42,911 bases of DNA from an uncultured Alphaproteobacteria bacterium (lineage in GTDB: Bacteria > Pseudomonadota > Alphaproteobacteria > Rhizobiales > Aestuariivirgaceae), in assembly GCA_937872985.1 (NCBI GenBank), contig CALMUW010000069.1, positions 1-42,911 on the forward strand, in the 5' to 3' direction. The translations under genes and the position numbers were made by a program. Position 1 is the stretch's first letter; each line of letters begins with the position of its first letter. The notes under the pieces are model-generated. The model searched no databases. It saw only the letters and a list, made by a program, of their open reading frames with translations, and was not told the origin of the DNA. This document shows positions 15,968 through 24,606 of the stretch, one piece after another.

Positions 15968-16869
15968 AGATTGCCCTGCTCACCCGCAATCCCAAGCTCT
16001 ACTCGCACCAGCGCATCATGGAAACGGCGGTGGCGCGCGGCCACGAGATCGTGCCCATCGACTATCTGCGCTGCTACATGAACATCACGTCGAAGCGGCC
16101 GGAGCTGCGCTACAACGGCCAAAAGCTGGAGGGCTTCGACGCGGTGATCCCGCGCATCGCGGCGAGCCACACCTTCTACGGCACGGCCGTGTTGCGCCAG
16201 TTCGAGGTGATGGGGGTCTATCCTCTCAATGAATCCGTGGCCATCGGCCGGTCGCGTGACAAGCTGCGCTCGCTGCAACTGCTGGCGCGGGCGGGCGTGG
16301 GCCTGCCGGTCACGGCCTTTGCCAATGATGCCGGCGTCACCGACGATATTCTGAAGATCGTCGGCGGGGCGCCGGTGGTCATCAAGCTCTTGGAGGGAAC
16401 GCAGGGCATCGGTGTGGTCCTGGGCGAAACGCCGCTCTCGGCCAAGTCGGTGATCGAGGCCTTCCACAGCGCCGATGTCGCCATTCTGGTGCAGGAATTC
16501 ATCAAGGAGGCGGAAGCGCGCGACATTCGCGCCTTCGTCGTCGGGCGCAAGGTGGTGGCGGCCATGGAACGGCGCGGGGCCGAGGGCGAGTTCCGCTCCA
16601 ACCTGCATCGCGGCGGGTCCAGCACCAGGGTGGACATTACAGCGGCGGAGAAGGCCATGGCGCTGAAGGCGACGCAGGCCATGGGGCTTAACGTGGCGGG
16701 CGTGGACCTGTTGCGCTCGCAGCGCGGGCCGATGGTGGTGGAGGTCAATTCCTCCCCCGGCCTCGAAGGCATCGAGCAGACCACGGGCAAGGACGTGGCC
16801 AAGGCCATGGTGGAATTTCTGGAGCGCCACGCCAAGCCGCATCGCACGAAAACACGGGGGCGTGGATGA
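15964..16869 (+). CDS. rimK: Ribosomal protein S6 glutamate ligase, RimK-type ATP-grasp
   Basis: The 301-residue ATP-grasp enzyme adds glutamate residues to the C-terminus of ribosomal protein S6. It matches E. coli RimK in length and order: [17 protein letters not shown], the pre-ATP-grasp [12 protein letters not shown], the ATP-binding [18 protein letters not shown], the glutamate-binding [16 protein letters not shown], and the magnesium motif [14 protein letters not shown]. It overlaps rimB upstream and the deacylase downstream by ATGA on both sides, so all three are made in fixed ratio. The Cys in LRCYMN is not catalytic in this family. Confidence 0.95.
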   Translation: MKIALLTRNPKLYSHQRIMETAVARGHEIVPIDYLRCYMNITSKRPELRYNGQKLEGFDAVIPRIAASHTFYGTAVLRQFEVMGVYPLNESVAIGRSRDKLRSLQLLARAGVGLPVTAFANDAGVTDDILKIVGGAPVVIKLLEGTQGIGVVLGETPLSAKSVIEAFHSADVAILVQEFIKEAEARDIRAFVVGRKVVAAMERRGAEGEFRSNLHRGGSSTRVDITAAEKAMALKATQAMGLNVAGVDLLRSQRGPMVVEVNSSPGLEGIEQTTGKDVAKAMVEFLERHAKPHRTKTRGRG

Positions 16870-17879
16870 CAGCCTTCACCATCGGCGGCGAGGCTGTCGC
16901 CCCCGGCACACGCCAGCGGGTGGACCTGAAGATCTCGACCCTGGCCAACGCCACGTCCATGGACCTACCCGTGCATGTGGTGAACGGGCAGCAACGGGGG
17001 CCGACATTCTTTCTCTCCGCGGCGGTGCATGGCGATGAGATTCAGGGCGTGGAGATCATCCGCCGCGTGCTTCTGCATCCGGCATTGCGCGAAGTGAAGG
17101 GCACGCTGCTGGCGGTGCCCATCGTCAATCACTTCGGCTTCATCACCCATTCGCGCTACATGGCCGACCGGCGCGACCTCAACCGTTCGTTTCCCGGGTC
17201 GGACCGCGGCTCGCTGGCCTCGCTGCTGGCCGATCTGTTTTTCCGCGAGGTGGTGCTGCGCTGCCAATACGGGGTGGACCTGCACACCGCTGCCCTGCAC
17301 CGCATGAACCTGCCGCAAATCCGCGTGGCCCCCAGGGATGCGGAACTGCTGAAACTGGCGGAGGCCTTTGCCCCGCCGGTGGTGCTGGTGTCGAAGCTGC
17401 GCGACAAGTCGTTGCGGCTCACGGCAGCGGCGGAGGGTGTCAAGGTGCTGCTCTATGAGGGCGGCGAGGCGCTGCGCTTCGACGAGCCGTCCATCGAGGC
17501 GGGGGGGAAGGGCGTGCTGCGGGTCATGGCGGCGCTGGGCATGATTGCCGAAGCGCCACGGACGGCGGCGCATCACGGGGTGACCATTGCCACGGCAAGC
17601 ACATGGGTGCGCGCGCCGGAGGGCGGCATCCTGCACACCCTCAGGCGCTGCGGCGACCGGGTGGGCAGGAAGGAAGTGATCGGCGTGGTGGCCGATCCGG
17701 TGGGCGGGCATTCCGTGCCGGTGGTGGCGGCGGATGACGGCATGATCATCGGGCGCACGCAATTGCCGCTGGTCAATCGGGGGGACGCCCTGTTTCACAT
17801 CGCCCGTGCCGCAGCGCTGTCCGGTGCCAAGGGACGCAGCGAAGGTGCCGTAGTGGCCGACGAGGACGAGATCATCTGA
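16866..17879 (+). CDS. Succinylglutamate desuccinylase/aspartoacylase-family zinc hydrolase
   Basis: The 337-residue M14-like deacylase has a zinc site formed by His and Glu in [13 protein letters not shown] and His in [13 protein letters not shown], with the Arg-rich substrate segment [12 protein letters not shown] between them. The C-terminal 90 residues ([13 protein letters not shown] to [10 protein letters not shown]) form the beta barrel seen in the AstE/ASPA class. Family members cut N-acyl amino acids. Coupling to rimB and rimK points to removal or processing of gamma- or alpha-glutamyl additions, but this is inference. The same trio occurs together in other Proteobacteria. A cytoplasmic location is likely. 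The next gene is convergent, 20 bases away. Confidence 0.88.
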   Translation: MTAFTIGGEAVAPGTRQRVDLKISTLANATSMDLPVHVVNGQQRGPTFFLSAAVHGDEIQGVEIIRRVLLHPALREVKGTLLAVPIVNHFGFITHSRYMADRRDLNRSFPGSDRGSLASLLADLFFREVVLRCQYGVDLHTAALHRMNLPQIRVAPRDAELLKLAEAFAPPVVLVSKLRDKSLRLTAAAEGVKVLLYEGGEALRFDEPSIEAGGKGVLRVMAALGMIAEAPRTAAHHGVTIATASTWVRAPEGGILHTLRRCGDRVGRKEVIGVVADPVGGHSVPVVAADDGMIIGRTQLPLVNRGDALFHIARAAALSGAKGRSEGAVVADEDEII

Positions 17880-17899
17880 ACGTTCAGTGCTCGGATGAT

Positions 17900-18268
17900 T
17901 CAGATTTCCGGCAGGGCGGCCACTTCGTCGTCGGTGAACAGGCGCGAGCGGGTGAGGAAGCGGCGGCCCGTGCCGTTCTCCAGAGAGAACATGCCGCCCT
18001 GCCCTGCAATCACGTCGATGATCAGTTGCGTGTGCTTCCAGTATTCGAATTGTGCCCGGCTCATGTAGAAGGGCTGACCGCCGATCTCGCCCAACTGCAC
18101 ATCGGCATCGCCCACGAAGAATTCGCCGCGCGGGAAGGCCATGGGGGCTGAGCCGTCGCAGCAGCCGCCGGACTGGTGAAACAGAAGGTCGCCGTGCTTG
18201 TCCTTCAGTTCGGCGATCAGCGCCTCGGCCTCGGGCGTGGCCACAACACGGGGCGGAATTTCTGGCAT
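17900..18268 (-). CDS. DUF779 domain protein
   Basis: The 122-residue protein starts at ATG 18268 behind GGAGG; longer in-frame starts run through a hairpin repeat and are rejected. It is a typical DUF779 member with the block HQSGGCCDGSAPMAF, whose paired cysteines may bind metal, and GGQPFYMSRAQFEYWKHTQLIIDV. The function is unknown, but the family occurs almost always beside an AcoD/ExaC-type aldehyde dehydrogenase, as here, where it may act in alcohol and aldehyde oxidation. A hairpin repeat separates it from the dehydrogenase gene upstream, so it may be expressed at a different level. Confidence 0.9.
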   Translation of the reverse strand: MPEIPPRVVATPEAEALIAELKDKHGDLLFHQSGGCCDGSAPMAFPRGEFFVGDADVQLGEIGGQPFYMSRAQFEYWKHTQLIIDVIAGQGGMFSLENGTGRRFLTRSRLFTDDEVAALPEI

Positions 18269-18326
18269 GGCAACCTCCGTTGAAGGTGAGGGCGCAGGCG
18301 GGGAACATCCCGCCTGCACCTCCTGG

Positions 18327-18422
18327 AGCGGTGGCTTTGATGGATCAAAGCCACCGCTATAACTTATTGTTGGCGAGCAACCTGTCTGACTTTTGCTGGG
18401 TCCAGCAAAAGTCAGGTTGCTC
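18327..18422. repeat. Hairpin repeat element, copy 1 (full)
   Basis: The element holds two hairpins. The first has a perfect 14-bp stem, AGCGGTGGCTTTGA (18327-18340) with TCAAAGCCACCGCT (18345-18358), and a four-base loop. The second has a 13-bp stem, CTGACTTTTGCTG (18386-18398) with CAGCAAAAGTCAG (18403-18415), a four-base bulge, then a 7-bp outer stem GAGCAAC/GTTGCTC ending at 18422. Copy 2 at 28696-28773 matches 74 of 79 aligned bases in the same orientation. It lies between two leftward genes and could act as an attenuator, RNA processing site or mRNA stabiliser. Confidence 0.9.
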
Positions 18423-18432
18423 TGGTGATTGG

Positions 18433-19938
18433 TCAGAAGAAGCCCAGCTTTTTCGGGCTGTAGCTGACCAGCAGGTTCTTGGTCTGCTGATAGTGGTCGA
18501 GCATCATCTTGTGGGTTTCGCGCCCGATGCCGGACTGCTTGTAGCCGCCGAAGGCCGCGTGCGCGGGATAGGCGTGGTAGCAGTTGGTCCAGACGCGGCC
18601 CGCCTTGATGGCGCGGCCGAAGCGGTAGCAGGTGTTGGCCTCGCGGCTCCACACGCCAGCGCCCAGGCCATAGAGCGTGTCGTTGGCGATGGACAGGGCC
18701 TCGTCGGCGTCCTTGAAGGTGGTGACAGAGACCACGGGGCCGAAGATTTCCTCCTGGAAAATCCTCATCTTGTTGTGGCCCTTGAAGACCGTGGGCTGGA
18801 TGTAGAAGCCGCCCGCCAGATCACCGGCCATCTTGGGCACACCGCCGCCCGCCAGAACCTCTGCGCCTTCCTTCCTGCCGATGTCGAGATAGGAGAGGAT
18901 CTTCTCCTTCTGCTCGGCGGATGCCTGGGCGCCGATCATGGTGGCGGGATCCAGCGGATCGCCCTGGACGATGGCCGCCACGCGCTTCAGCGCACGCTCC
19001 ATGAACCTGTCATAGATTTTTTCGTGAATGAGCGCGCGCGATGGACAGGTGCAGACCTCGCCCTGGTTCAACGCGAACATGACGAAGCCTTCAATCGCCT
19101 TGTCGAAGAAATCATCGTCGGCGCGGGCCACATCCTCAAAGAAGATGTTGGGCGACTTGCCGCCCAGTTCCAGCGTCATCGGAATGAGGTTCTGCGAGGC
19201 ATATTGCATGATGAGGCGGCCCGTCGTCGTCTCGCCGGTGAAGGCGATCTTGGCGATGCGCGGGTTCGACGCCAGGGGCTTGCCCGCCTCAAGGCCGAAT
19301 CCGTTGACGATGTTGAGCACGCCGGGCGGCAGCAGATCGCCCACCACATCAATCCACAGCATGATGGAGGCAGGCGTCTGTTCCGCCGGCTTCAGCACCA
19401 CGCAGTTGCCCGCCGCGAGCGCAGGCGCGAGTTTCCACACGGCCATGAGCAGCGGGAAATTCCACGGGATGATCTGGCCGACGACACCGAGAGGCTCATG
19501 AAAATGATAGGCCACCGTGTCGTGGTCGATTTCCGACAGCGCGCCTTCCTGGGCGCGGATGGCACCGGCAAAATAGCGGAAATGGTCGATGGCGAGCGGC
19601 AGGTCGGCGGCGGTGGTCTCGCGGATGGGCTTGCCGTTGTCCAGCGTTTCAGCCCTGGCGAGAAGGGCGAGATTGTCCTCCATGCGCTGGGCGATGGCGT
19701 TCAGGATGTTGGCGCGTTCGGCGGCGCTGGTCTTGCCCCAGGCTTCCTTGGCCTTGTGGGCGGCGTCCAGCGCCATTTCGATGTCGGAGGCGTCGGAGCG
19801 CGCGATCTCGCACAGTTTCTTGCCGTTCACCGGCGAAATATTGTCGAAATATTTGCCCGACTTGGGCGGCACACGCTTGCCGCCGATCCAGTTGTCGTAG
19901 CGCTCCTTGTAGACGGACTCTGCATTTGCTTTGGCCAT
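18433..19938 (-). CDS. NAD-dependent aldehyde dehydrogenase (ExaC/AcoD type)
   Basis: The 501-residue protein oxidises aldehydes such as acetaldehyde to acids. Family features: the NAD-binding [10 protein letters not shown] and GSTxxG-equivalent [11 protein letters not shown], the general base Glu in [12 protein letters not shown], and the catalytic Cys296 in [11 protein letters not shown]. The [11 protein letters not shown] form and the C-terminal [16 protein letters not shown] are typical of ExaC and AcoD enzymes. The gene lies downstream of a GAF-Fis regulator and a palindrome, and upstream of DUF779, the usual arrangement. ATG 19938 is preceded by GGAGAAACGACC. The physiological aldehyde is not fixed by sequence. 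Confidence 0.95.
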   Translation of the reverse strand: MAKANAESVYKERYDNWIGGKRVPPKSGKYFDNISPVNGKKLCEIARSDASDIEMALDAAHKAKEAWGKTSAAERANILNAIAQRMEDNLALLARAETLDNGKPIRETTAADLPLAIDHFRYFAGAIRAQEGALSEIDHDTVAYHFHEPLGVVGQIIPWNFPLLMAVWKLAPALAAGNCVVLKPAEQTPASIMLWIDVVGDLLPPGVLNIVNGFGLEAGKPLASNPRIAKIAFTGETTTGRLIMQYASQNLIPMTLELGGKSPNIFFEDVARADDDFFDKAIEGFVMFALNQGEVCTCPSRALIHEKIYDRFMERALKRVAAIVQGDPLDPATMIGAQASAEQKEKILSYLDIGRKEGAEVLAGGGVPKMAGDLAGGFYIQPTVFKGHNKMRIFQEEIFGPVVSVTTFKDADEALSIANDTLYGLGAGVWSREANTCYRFGRAIKAGRVWTNCYHAYPAHAAFGGYKQSGIGRETHKMMLDHYQQTKNLLVSYSPKKLGFF

Positions 19939-20045
19939 TGGTCGTTTCTCCGCTCATTGCTGCCGCCCATGCTGGCGGCCTGACGGCAAGATTGGGCAAG
20001 GCGGCTGCGACAGTGCAACCGGGCGGCGCGGGGGCGCGGAGCCTT

Positions 20046-20065
20046 CTGTTTCACTTTTGAAACAG
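20046..20065. promoter_or_regulatory. Perfect palindrome upstream of aldehyde dehydrogenase
   Basis: CTGTTTCA-CTTT-TGAAACAG is a perfect 8-4-8 inverted repeat between the stop of the GAF-Fis regulator and the aldehyde dehydrogenase start, about 108 bases upstream of the latter. Its size suits a Fis-type HTH dimer. It is the most likely binding site of the adjacent regulator. Confidence 0.6.
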
Positions 20066-20091
20066 TGTGCGCCGCAATAATCCGGCAATCG

Positions 20092-20976
20092 TCAGGGGGC
20101 GGAGGAATTGGCCCGTTTCAGCATGCGGTAGAGGGGGGCGCGGGACACACCCAGTTTGCGCGCCGCCGCCGAGGCATTGCCGCGCGCTTCGGCGAGCGCC
20201 CGCTTCACCGTCTGCTGTTCGGCGCGCGACAGCGCCGAGCCGCCATCCCACTCCGGCTCGAACAGCAGGGCGGCGGGCAGGCCCTGGGCGATGCGCGTGT
20301 CGGTGATGTTATAGGCATGGCGCGCGGCGCGCGTTGCCCCCACCACCAGTTCATCGCGGTTGATGGCCAGCATGACATCCTCCGGCTGGCCGGGACCGGC
20401 CATGAGGCGCGCGGCGGGAAAGGCGTTGCGGAAGCAGCCCACCTCGATGCGCTTGGCCGCCCAACTGACGGTTAGCGACAGAATGGGGATGAGTTCCGCG
20501 GTGAGATCAGCGCGGCACGAGGATACATCGAGCACCGCCATGAGCCCGCCGTCGGGGCCGAAGATGGGGGCCGACATGCAGGAGAGCCCCGTGTTGCGCG
20601 AATGGAAGTGCTGGTCGGCGTGGATGATGACGCTGCGCTTCTCGGCAATGGCGGTGCCGATGCCGTTCGTCCCCTCCGCCGCCTCGGACCAGTCGTTGCC
20701 GAGCCACAGGCCCCAGTGGCGGAAGGTGTCGTCGTCGCCGGGAAAGCCGCGCCGGTCCACCGGCACGCCTTGCGCATCCGACAGAAGCACGCAGCAGCCG
20801 TTGCCGCCCACGGCGCGATGGAGGTGGTCGAGAATATCGCCGGAGGCGGCAATCACCGGCTCCATGCGCTGGCGCACCTGGCGAAGTTCGAGATCGCTCA
20901 GGCGGCGCGGCGGGGCCGCTTCGGCGGGGTCGCGGCGGTGAATGGTGGCGGAGCGCTGCCACGAGGCCACCAGCAT
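20092..20976 (-). CDS. GAF-Fis transcriptional regulator (AcoR-like, no AAA+ domain)
   Basis: From the first ATG (20976) the protein has 294 residues: the AcoR-type leader ASWQRSATIHRRDP, a GAF sensor region (about 45-190, with GNDWSEAAEGTNGIGTA and the phrase HFHSRNTGLSCMSAPIF), and a C-terminal Fis-type HTH (ALAEARGNASAAARKLGVSR). The sigma-54 AAA+ module of AcoR is absent, so activation must work through sigma-70 or by repression. The same frame continues upstream for 24 conserved-looking codons (HADRIFNAISSDAAARS) without a standard start; an ATC at 21048 with GGGGAG before it sits where ATG is expected. The true product may therefore be 318 residues. It probably controls the aldehyde dehydrogenase downstream. 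Confidence 0.85.
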   Translation of the reverse strand: MLVASWQRSATIHRRDPAEAAPPRRLSDLELRQVRQRMEPVIAASGDILDHLHRAVGGNGCCVLLSDAQGVPVDRRGFPGDDDTFRHWGLWLGNDWSEAAEGTNGIGTAIAEKRSVIIHADQHFHSRNTGLSCMSAPIFGPDGGLMAVLDVSSCRADLTAELIPILSLTVSWAAKRIEVGCFRNAFPAARLMAGPGQPEDVMLAINRDELVVGATRAARHAYNITDTRIAQGLPAALLFEPEWDGGSALSRAEQQTVKRALAEARGNASAAARKLGVSRAPLYRMLKRANSSAP

Positions 20977-21186
20977 GGACCGCGCTGCCGCATCGCTGCT
21001 GATGGCGTTGAATATGCGGTCGGCATGGCGGCTTTCAGGCTTGGTGATCGGCCTCTCCCCTGGCTGGACGTTTCACTGATTTATTTTTCGGGAAGCATTC
21101 CGCGCTTTGGCCCAAGCGTCAATATGCGGCGCAACATGTGAATCTTTCGTGCCTCCGCACCAGCCTGTGATAAGCTAGCCGCCATC

Positions 21187-21705
21187 ATGGTCTTCACCCT
21201 GCGCCCTGCCGGGCAAGATGATCTGCCGCACTTGACCACGCTCTATCAGCGGGCCTTTCCTGACGAGCCCCTTCTGCCTCTGGTGAAAGCATTGATGACC
21301 TGGGGCGTGTTGGCGCTGGTGGCGGTGGATGACGTGGGGACGGTGGCGGGACATGTCATGCTCAGCCCATGCAGCGTGGGCGGCGGCCATGACGCGGTGG
21401 CGCTGCTTGGGCCGCTGGCAGTCCTGCCAACGATGCAGCGTCGGGGCCTGGGACGTGCGCTGGTTGCCGGGGGGCTTGAGCGGCTTGCGGCAAGTGGTGT
21501 GGTCAAGGTCCTGGTGCTGGGTGATCCCGCCTATTACAGCCAACTTGGCTTTGCCCCCGAACGGGCCATTAGCGCTCCCTACCCGGTGCCGGATGGATGG
21601 CAGACGGCATGGCAGTCGCAGACACTCCATCCTGCGGGGGATCTTGTCTCCGGCCCATTGAGTGTCTTGCCGCCATGGCAGAAGAAAGCGCTGTGGTTGC
21701 CCTGA
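21187..21705 (+). CDS. GNAT family N-acetyltransferase
   Basis: The 172-residue protein has the GNAT fold: the N-terminal LRPAGQDDLPHLTTLYQRAF, the beta4 strand ALLGPLAVLPTMQRRGLGRALV with the acetyl-CoA pyrophosphate-binding QRRGLG loop, and the beta5 region VVKVLVLGDPAYYSQLGFAP. It resembles YhbS-like acetyltransferases. The substrate is unknown. The start at ATG 21187 lacks a Shine-Dalgarno sequence. The gene converges on the HerA-like ATPase gene with only six bases between stops. Confidence 0.88.
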   Translation: MVFTLRPAGQDDLPHLTTLYQRAFPDEPLLPLVKALMTWGVLALVAVDDVGTVAGHVMLSPCSVGGGHDAVALLGPLAVLPTMQRRGLGRALVAGGLERLAASGVVKVLVLGDPAYYSQLGFAPERAISAPYPVPDGWQTAWQSQTLHPAGDLVSGPLSVLPPWQKKALWLP

Positions 21706-21711
21706 TGTTGG

Positions 21712-23214
21712 TTAGCGCCGGGTCAGCCCGCCGAGGATGCCGCGCACCAGCGCATTGCCGACCGAGCGCGCAATCGACGTGCCCAATTGCCGGCCCACGG
21801 TGCCCGCCATGTTTTTCACAAAGCGGTCGGTGGCGCTTTCGCGTTCGCGCGGCGGGACTGAGGGACGGGCCGGGCGCGAGGTCCTGGCGGCGCGCACCCG
21901 CGCGCTGTTTTCGGCGATGACCTCATCGGCCTGCTGGGCGGTGCGGGCCTTGAGCTTCTCATAGGCCGACTCGCGGTCGATGGTCTGGTCATAGGTGCCG
22001 AAGACCGGCGAGGCCGCCATGATGCGGGCGCGTTCCTCCGGCGTGATGGTGCCGGAGCGGCCGGAGGGCGGGCGGATGAAGGTGCGCTCGACCACGGTGG
22101 GCACGCCCTTCAGGTCGAGCACCGAGACCAGCGCCTCGCCCTTGCCCAGTTCGGTGATGGCCTTTTCGGTGGAGAATTTGGGATTGGGCCGGAAGGTGGT
22201 GGCCGCCACCTGCACCGCCTTCTGCTCCCTCGGCGTATAGGCACGGAGCGCATGCTGCACGCGGTTGCCCATCTGGGCCAGCACGCTTTCGGGGATGTCG
22301 AGCGGGTTCTGGGTGACGAAGTAAATGCCGATGCCCTTGGAGCGGATGAGCTTCACCGTCTGCTCGATCTTCTGGATGAGGGCGGGGGGCGCTTCCTCGA
22401 ACAAGAGGTGGGCCTCGTCGAAGAAGAACACCAGCCTGGGCTTGTCGGGATCGCCCACCTCCGGCATCTGCTCGAAGAGTTCGGACATGAGCCAGAGCAG
22501 GAAGGTGGCATAGAGCTGCGGCGCGGAGATGAGCCGGTCGGCGGCCAGCACGTTCATGTAGCCCCGGCCATCGCGCGTGGTGCGCATGAAGTCCTTGATG
22601 TCGAGGGCGGGTTCACCGAAGAACAATTCGCCGCCCTGCTCCTCGATCACCACCAGACGGCGCTGGATGGCACCGATGGTCTGGTCGTTGATGTTGCCAT
22701 AGTCGGTGGTGATCTTCTTGCCCCGGTCGGCCAGGTCCTTCAGCAGGGCGCGCAGGTCCTTCAGGTCCAGCAGAGCCAGGCCCTCCTCGTCGGCGATCTT
22801 GAAGGCGATGTTGAGCGCGCCTTCCTGCGCCTCGGTGAGGCCCATGAGGCGCGACAGCATGAGGGGGCCCATCTCGGTCACCGTGGTGCGGATGGGGTGG
22901 CCCTGCCTGCCGAAGAGATCCCAGAAGATGGTGGGCGTGGCGGCGAACTCGAAATTCTTCATGCCGATGAGCCTGGCGCGCTCCGTCACCCAGTCCTTGG
23001 GTTCGCCCTTCATGGCAATGCCGGAGAGATCGCCCTTCACGTCGGCGGCGAAAACCGGCACACCGGCGGCACAGAAGCTTTCCGCGAGAATTTGCAGGGT
23101 GACCGTCTTGCCCGTGCCGGTGGCCCCGGTGATCAGGCCGTGGCGGTTGGCCATGCCCAGGAAAAGTTCTTCCGGCTTGGTGCTCTTGCCCAGGAAAATG
23201 GCAGTGTCGGACAT
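21712..23214 (-). CDS. HerA-like ATPase (DUF853, YjgR type)
   Basis: The 500-residue protein starts at ATG 23214 (MSDTAIFLGKS) behind AAGGA; the start at 23274 adds 20 atypical residues. It is a HerA/FtsK-superfamily P-loop ATPase: Walker A GATGTGKT at 30-37, Walker B VFFFDEAH with Asp266, an Arg-finger region around QNPLDIPESVLAQMGNRVQHALRAYTP, and an Arg-rich C-terminal tail. It matches E. coli YjgR along its length. Function is not established; members are described as DNA-helicase-like. No nuclease partner (NurA or SIR2) is adjacent, so a phage-defence role of the HerA type is not supported here. Confidence 0.92.
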   Translation of the reverse strand: MSDTAIFLGKSTKPEELFLGMANRHGLITGATGTGKTVTLQILAESFCAAGVPVFAADVKGDLSGIAMKGEPKDWVTERARLIGMKNFEFAATPTIFWDLFGRQGHPIRTTVTEMGPLMLSRLMGLTEAQEGALNIAFKIADEEGLALLDLKDLRALLKDLADRGKKITTDYGNINDQTIGAIQRRLVVIEEQGGELFFGEPALDIKDFMRTTRDGRGYMNVLAADRLISAPQLYATFLLWLMSELFEQMPEVGDPDKPRLVFFFDEAHLLFEEAPPALIQKIEQTVKLIRSKGIGIYFVTQNPLDIPESVLAQMGNRVQHALRAYTPREQKAVQVAATTFRPNPKFSTEKAITELGKGEALVSVLDLKGVPTVVERTFIRPPSGRSGTITPEERARIMAASPVFGTYDQTIDRESAYEKLKARTAQQADEVIAENSARVRAARTSRPARPSVPPRERESATDRFVKNMAGTVGRQLGTSIARSVGNALVRGILGGLTRR

Positions 23215-23417
23215 GGCGGAATCCTTAGCTTGACGATTGGCCCTGACACTTATAGCGCAGGGGGTGAAATGCAAGGGCGGAACCCGCGAAACCGCCGGAA
23301 TTCAGCCCTGTTACGGCGGCGGGGCGGCCCTGCCCGGACCACATGGATTCAACCATCGTCGGCTTGCTCCGGCGCGGCCCGCACGCCAAGGAAGACCGAA
23401 ACCACAGGATGACTGGC

Positions 23418-24602
23418 ATGACCTCATTTTCCCCGGCAACGGAAGGCCAATGGCTGAAGAAGGTGGAGGCCGTGCTGAAGGGCGCGGACTTCGCCGAAAA
23501 GCTGATCAGCACCACGGCGGACGGGATCACGCGCCAGCCGCTCTATCAGCCCGTGACAGGTGGAGCGCGCGCCCTTCGCCCGGTGCATGGGCCCTGGGCC
23601 ATCACCACGCGCATGGACCAGATGAATCCGGCGGCGGCCAATGCCCAGGCGCGGGAAGACATCGACAATGGGGTTGATGGGCTGGTGCTGGTCATGGCGG
23701 GCGCGGCCACGGCGCGGGGGGCGGGCGTCAAGGCCTCCGATCTGGCAGCGGCGCTGCATGGGCTGCCGCTCCATGCCGTTGGCCTGCGGCTGGAAGGCGG
23801 GACGAAGGATGCCGAGGCGCTGGCGCGCCATATCGACAAGCAGCCGCTGGATCCGGCGCGCCTGTCGGTCAGTTTCGGTCTGGCAGAGGCCGGGCCGGTG
23901 GCGGCGCTGATGAAGCAGGGTTTTGCCGGTCCCTTCATGGTGGCGGACGGGCGGATGGCGCATGAAGAGGGCATGACGCCGGCGGAGGAACTGGGCCTGA
24001 CGCTGGCGCAGGGCGTGGCGCACCTGCGGGCGCTGGATACGCTGTCCGATAGTGATCTTGCCAGGGCGGTGGGCATGACCCTGGCGGCGGATCAGGACAT
24101 GTTCATGACGCTGGCCAAGTTCCGCGCCGCGCGACTTTTGTGGGCGCGGGTGCTGGAGGCAGCCAAGCTGCCCGCCGAGGGGCTGGCGCTGCATGGCGAG
24201 ACATCGTGGCGCATGATGGCCACACTGGACCCCCACACCAACATCCTGCGCGCCACGGCGGCGGTCTTCGGCGCGGGGCTGGGCGGGGCTTCGTCCTTCA
24301 CGGTGCTGCCCTTCTCGCAGGCGCAGGGCCTGCCCAATGGTTTCGCCCGGCGGGTGGCGCGCAATGTGCAGATCGTGGTGCAGGCGGAGGCGGGACTGTG
24401 GCAGGTGGACGATCCGGCGGCGGGGGCCGGCGTCATCGAAGACCTCACGGCGCAACTCTGCGACCGGGCCTGGGCGGTGTTTCAGGCGGCGGAGAAGGGC
24501 GCACGGCCAAAGCCAAGGCCGGAGGCCACGTCAAGCCTGCCTGCGGTGGGCACCACGGCCTATCGCCTGAAGGAAGAATACCAGCCGGAAGTGGAGGGCT
24601 GA
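23418..24602 (+). CDS. mutA: Methylmalonyl-CoA mutase, small (beta) subunit
   Basis: The 394-residue protein is the non-catalytic partner of the mutase. It contains the barrel segment of the family: [25 protein letters not shown], and near the end [38 protein letters not shown]. Classic small subunits run past 600 residues because they keep a degenerate cobalamin-binding domain. This one stops after the barrel ([14 protein letters not shown]), so that domain is absent. ATG 23418 has AGGA nine bases upstream; ATG 23409 is an alternative. It ends five bases before mutB, whose ribosome binding site lies in its last codons. Confidence 0.9.
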   Translation: MTSFSPATEGQWLKKVEAVLKGADFAEKLISTTADGITRQPLYQPVTGGARALRPVHGPWAITTRMDQMNPAAANAQAREDIDNGVDGLVLVMAGAATARGAGVKASDLAAALHGLPLHAVGLRLEGGTKDAEALARHIDKQPLDPARLSVSFGLAEAGPVAALMKQGFAGPFMVADGRMAHEEGMTPAEELGLTLAQGVAHLRALDTLSDSDLARAVGMTLAADQDMFMTLAKFRAARLLWARVLEAAKLPAEGLALHGETSWRMMATLDPHTNILRATAAVFGAGLGGASSFTVLPFSQAQGLPNGFARRVARNVQIVVQAEAGLWQVDDPAAGAGVIEDLTAQLCDRAWAVFQAAEKGARPKPRPEATSSLPAVGTTAYRLKEEYQPEVEG

Positions 24603-24606
24603 AGCC

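Noticed and set aside
18334..18351. TTGAT and ATCAA arms read as an FNR box
   Set aside because: The spacer is two bases, not four, and the arms belong to the 14-bp hairpin of the repeat.
18052..19983. 643-residue open frame on the plus strand
   Set aside because: It is antisense to the aldehyde dehydrogenase, whose catalytic motifs are intact; long antisense frames are expected at this GC content.
20005..20021. Possible sigma-54 promoter (GG and GC 10 bases apart) upstream of aldehyde dehydrogenase
   Set aside because: Only the GG/GC core fits, the palindrome is too close for an enhancer, and the adjacent regulator lacks the AAA+ module.
21712..23214. HerA-NurA or HerA-SIR2 phage-defence system
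   Set aside because: No nuclease or SIR2 partner adjoins the ATPase; it matches the lone YjgR/DUF853 type.
23215..23417. Cobalamin riboswitch upstream of the mutase genes
   Set aside because: No B12-box-like sequence or leader structure was recognised.
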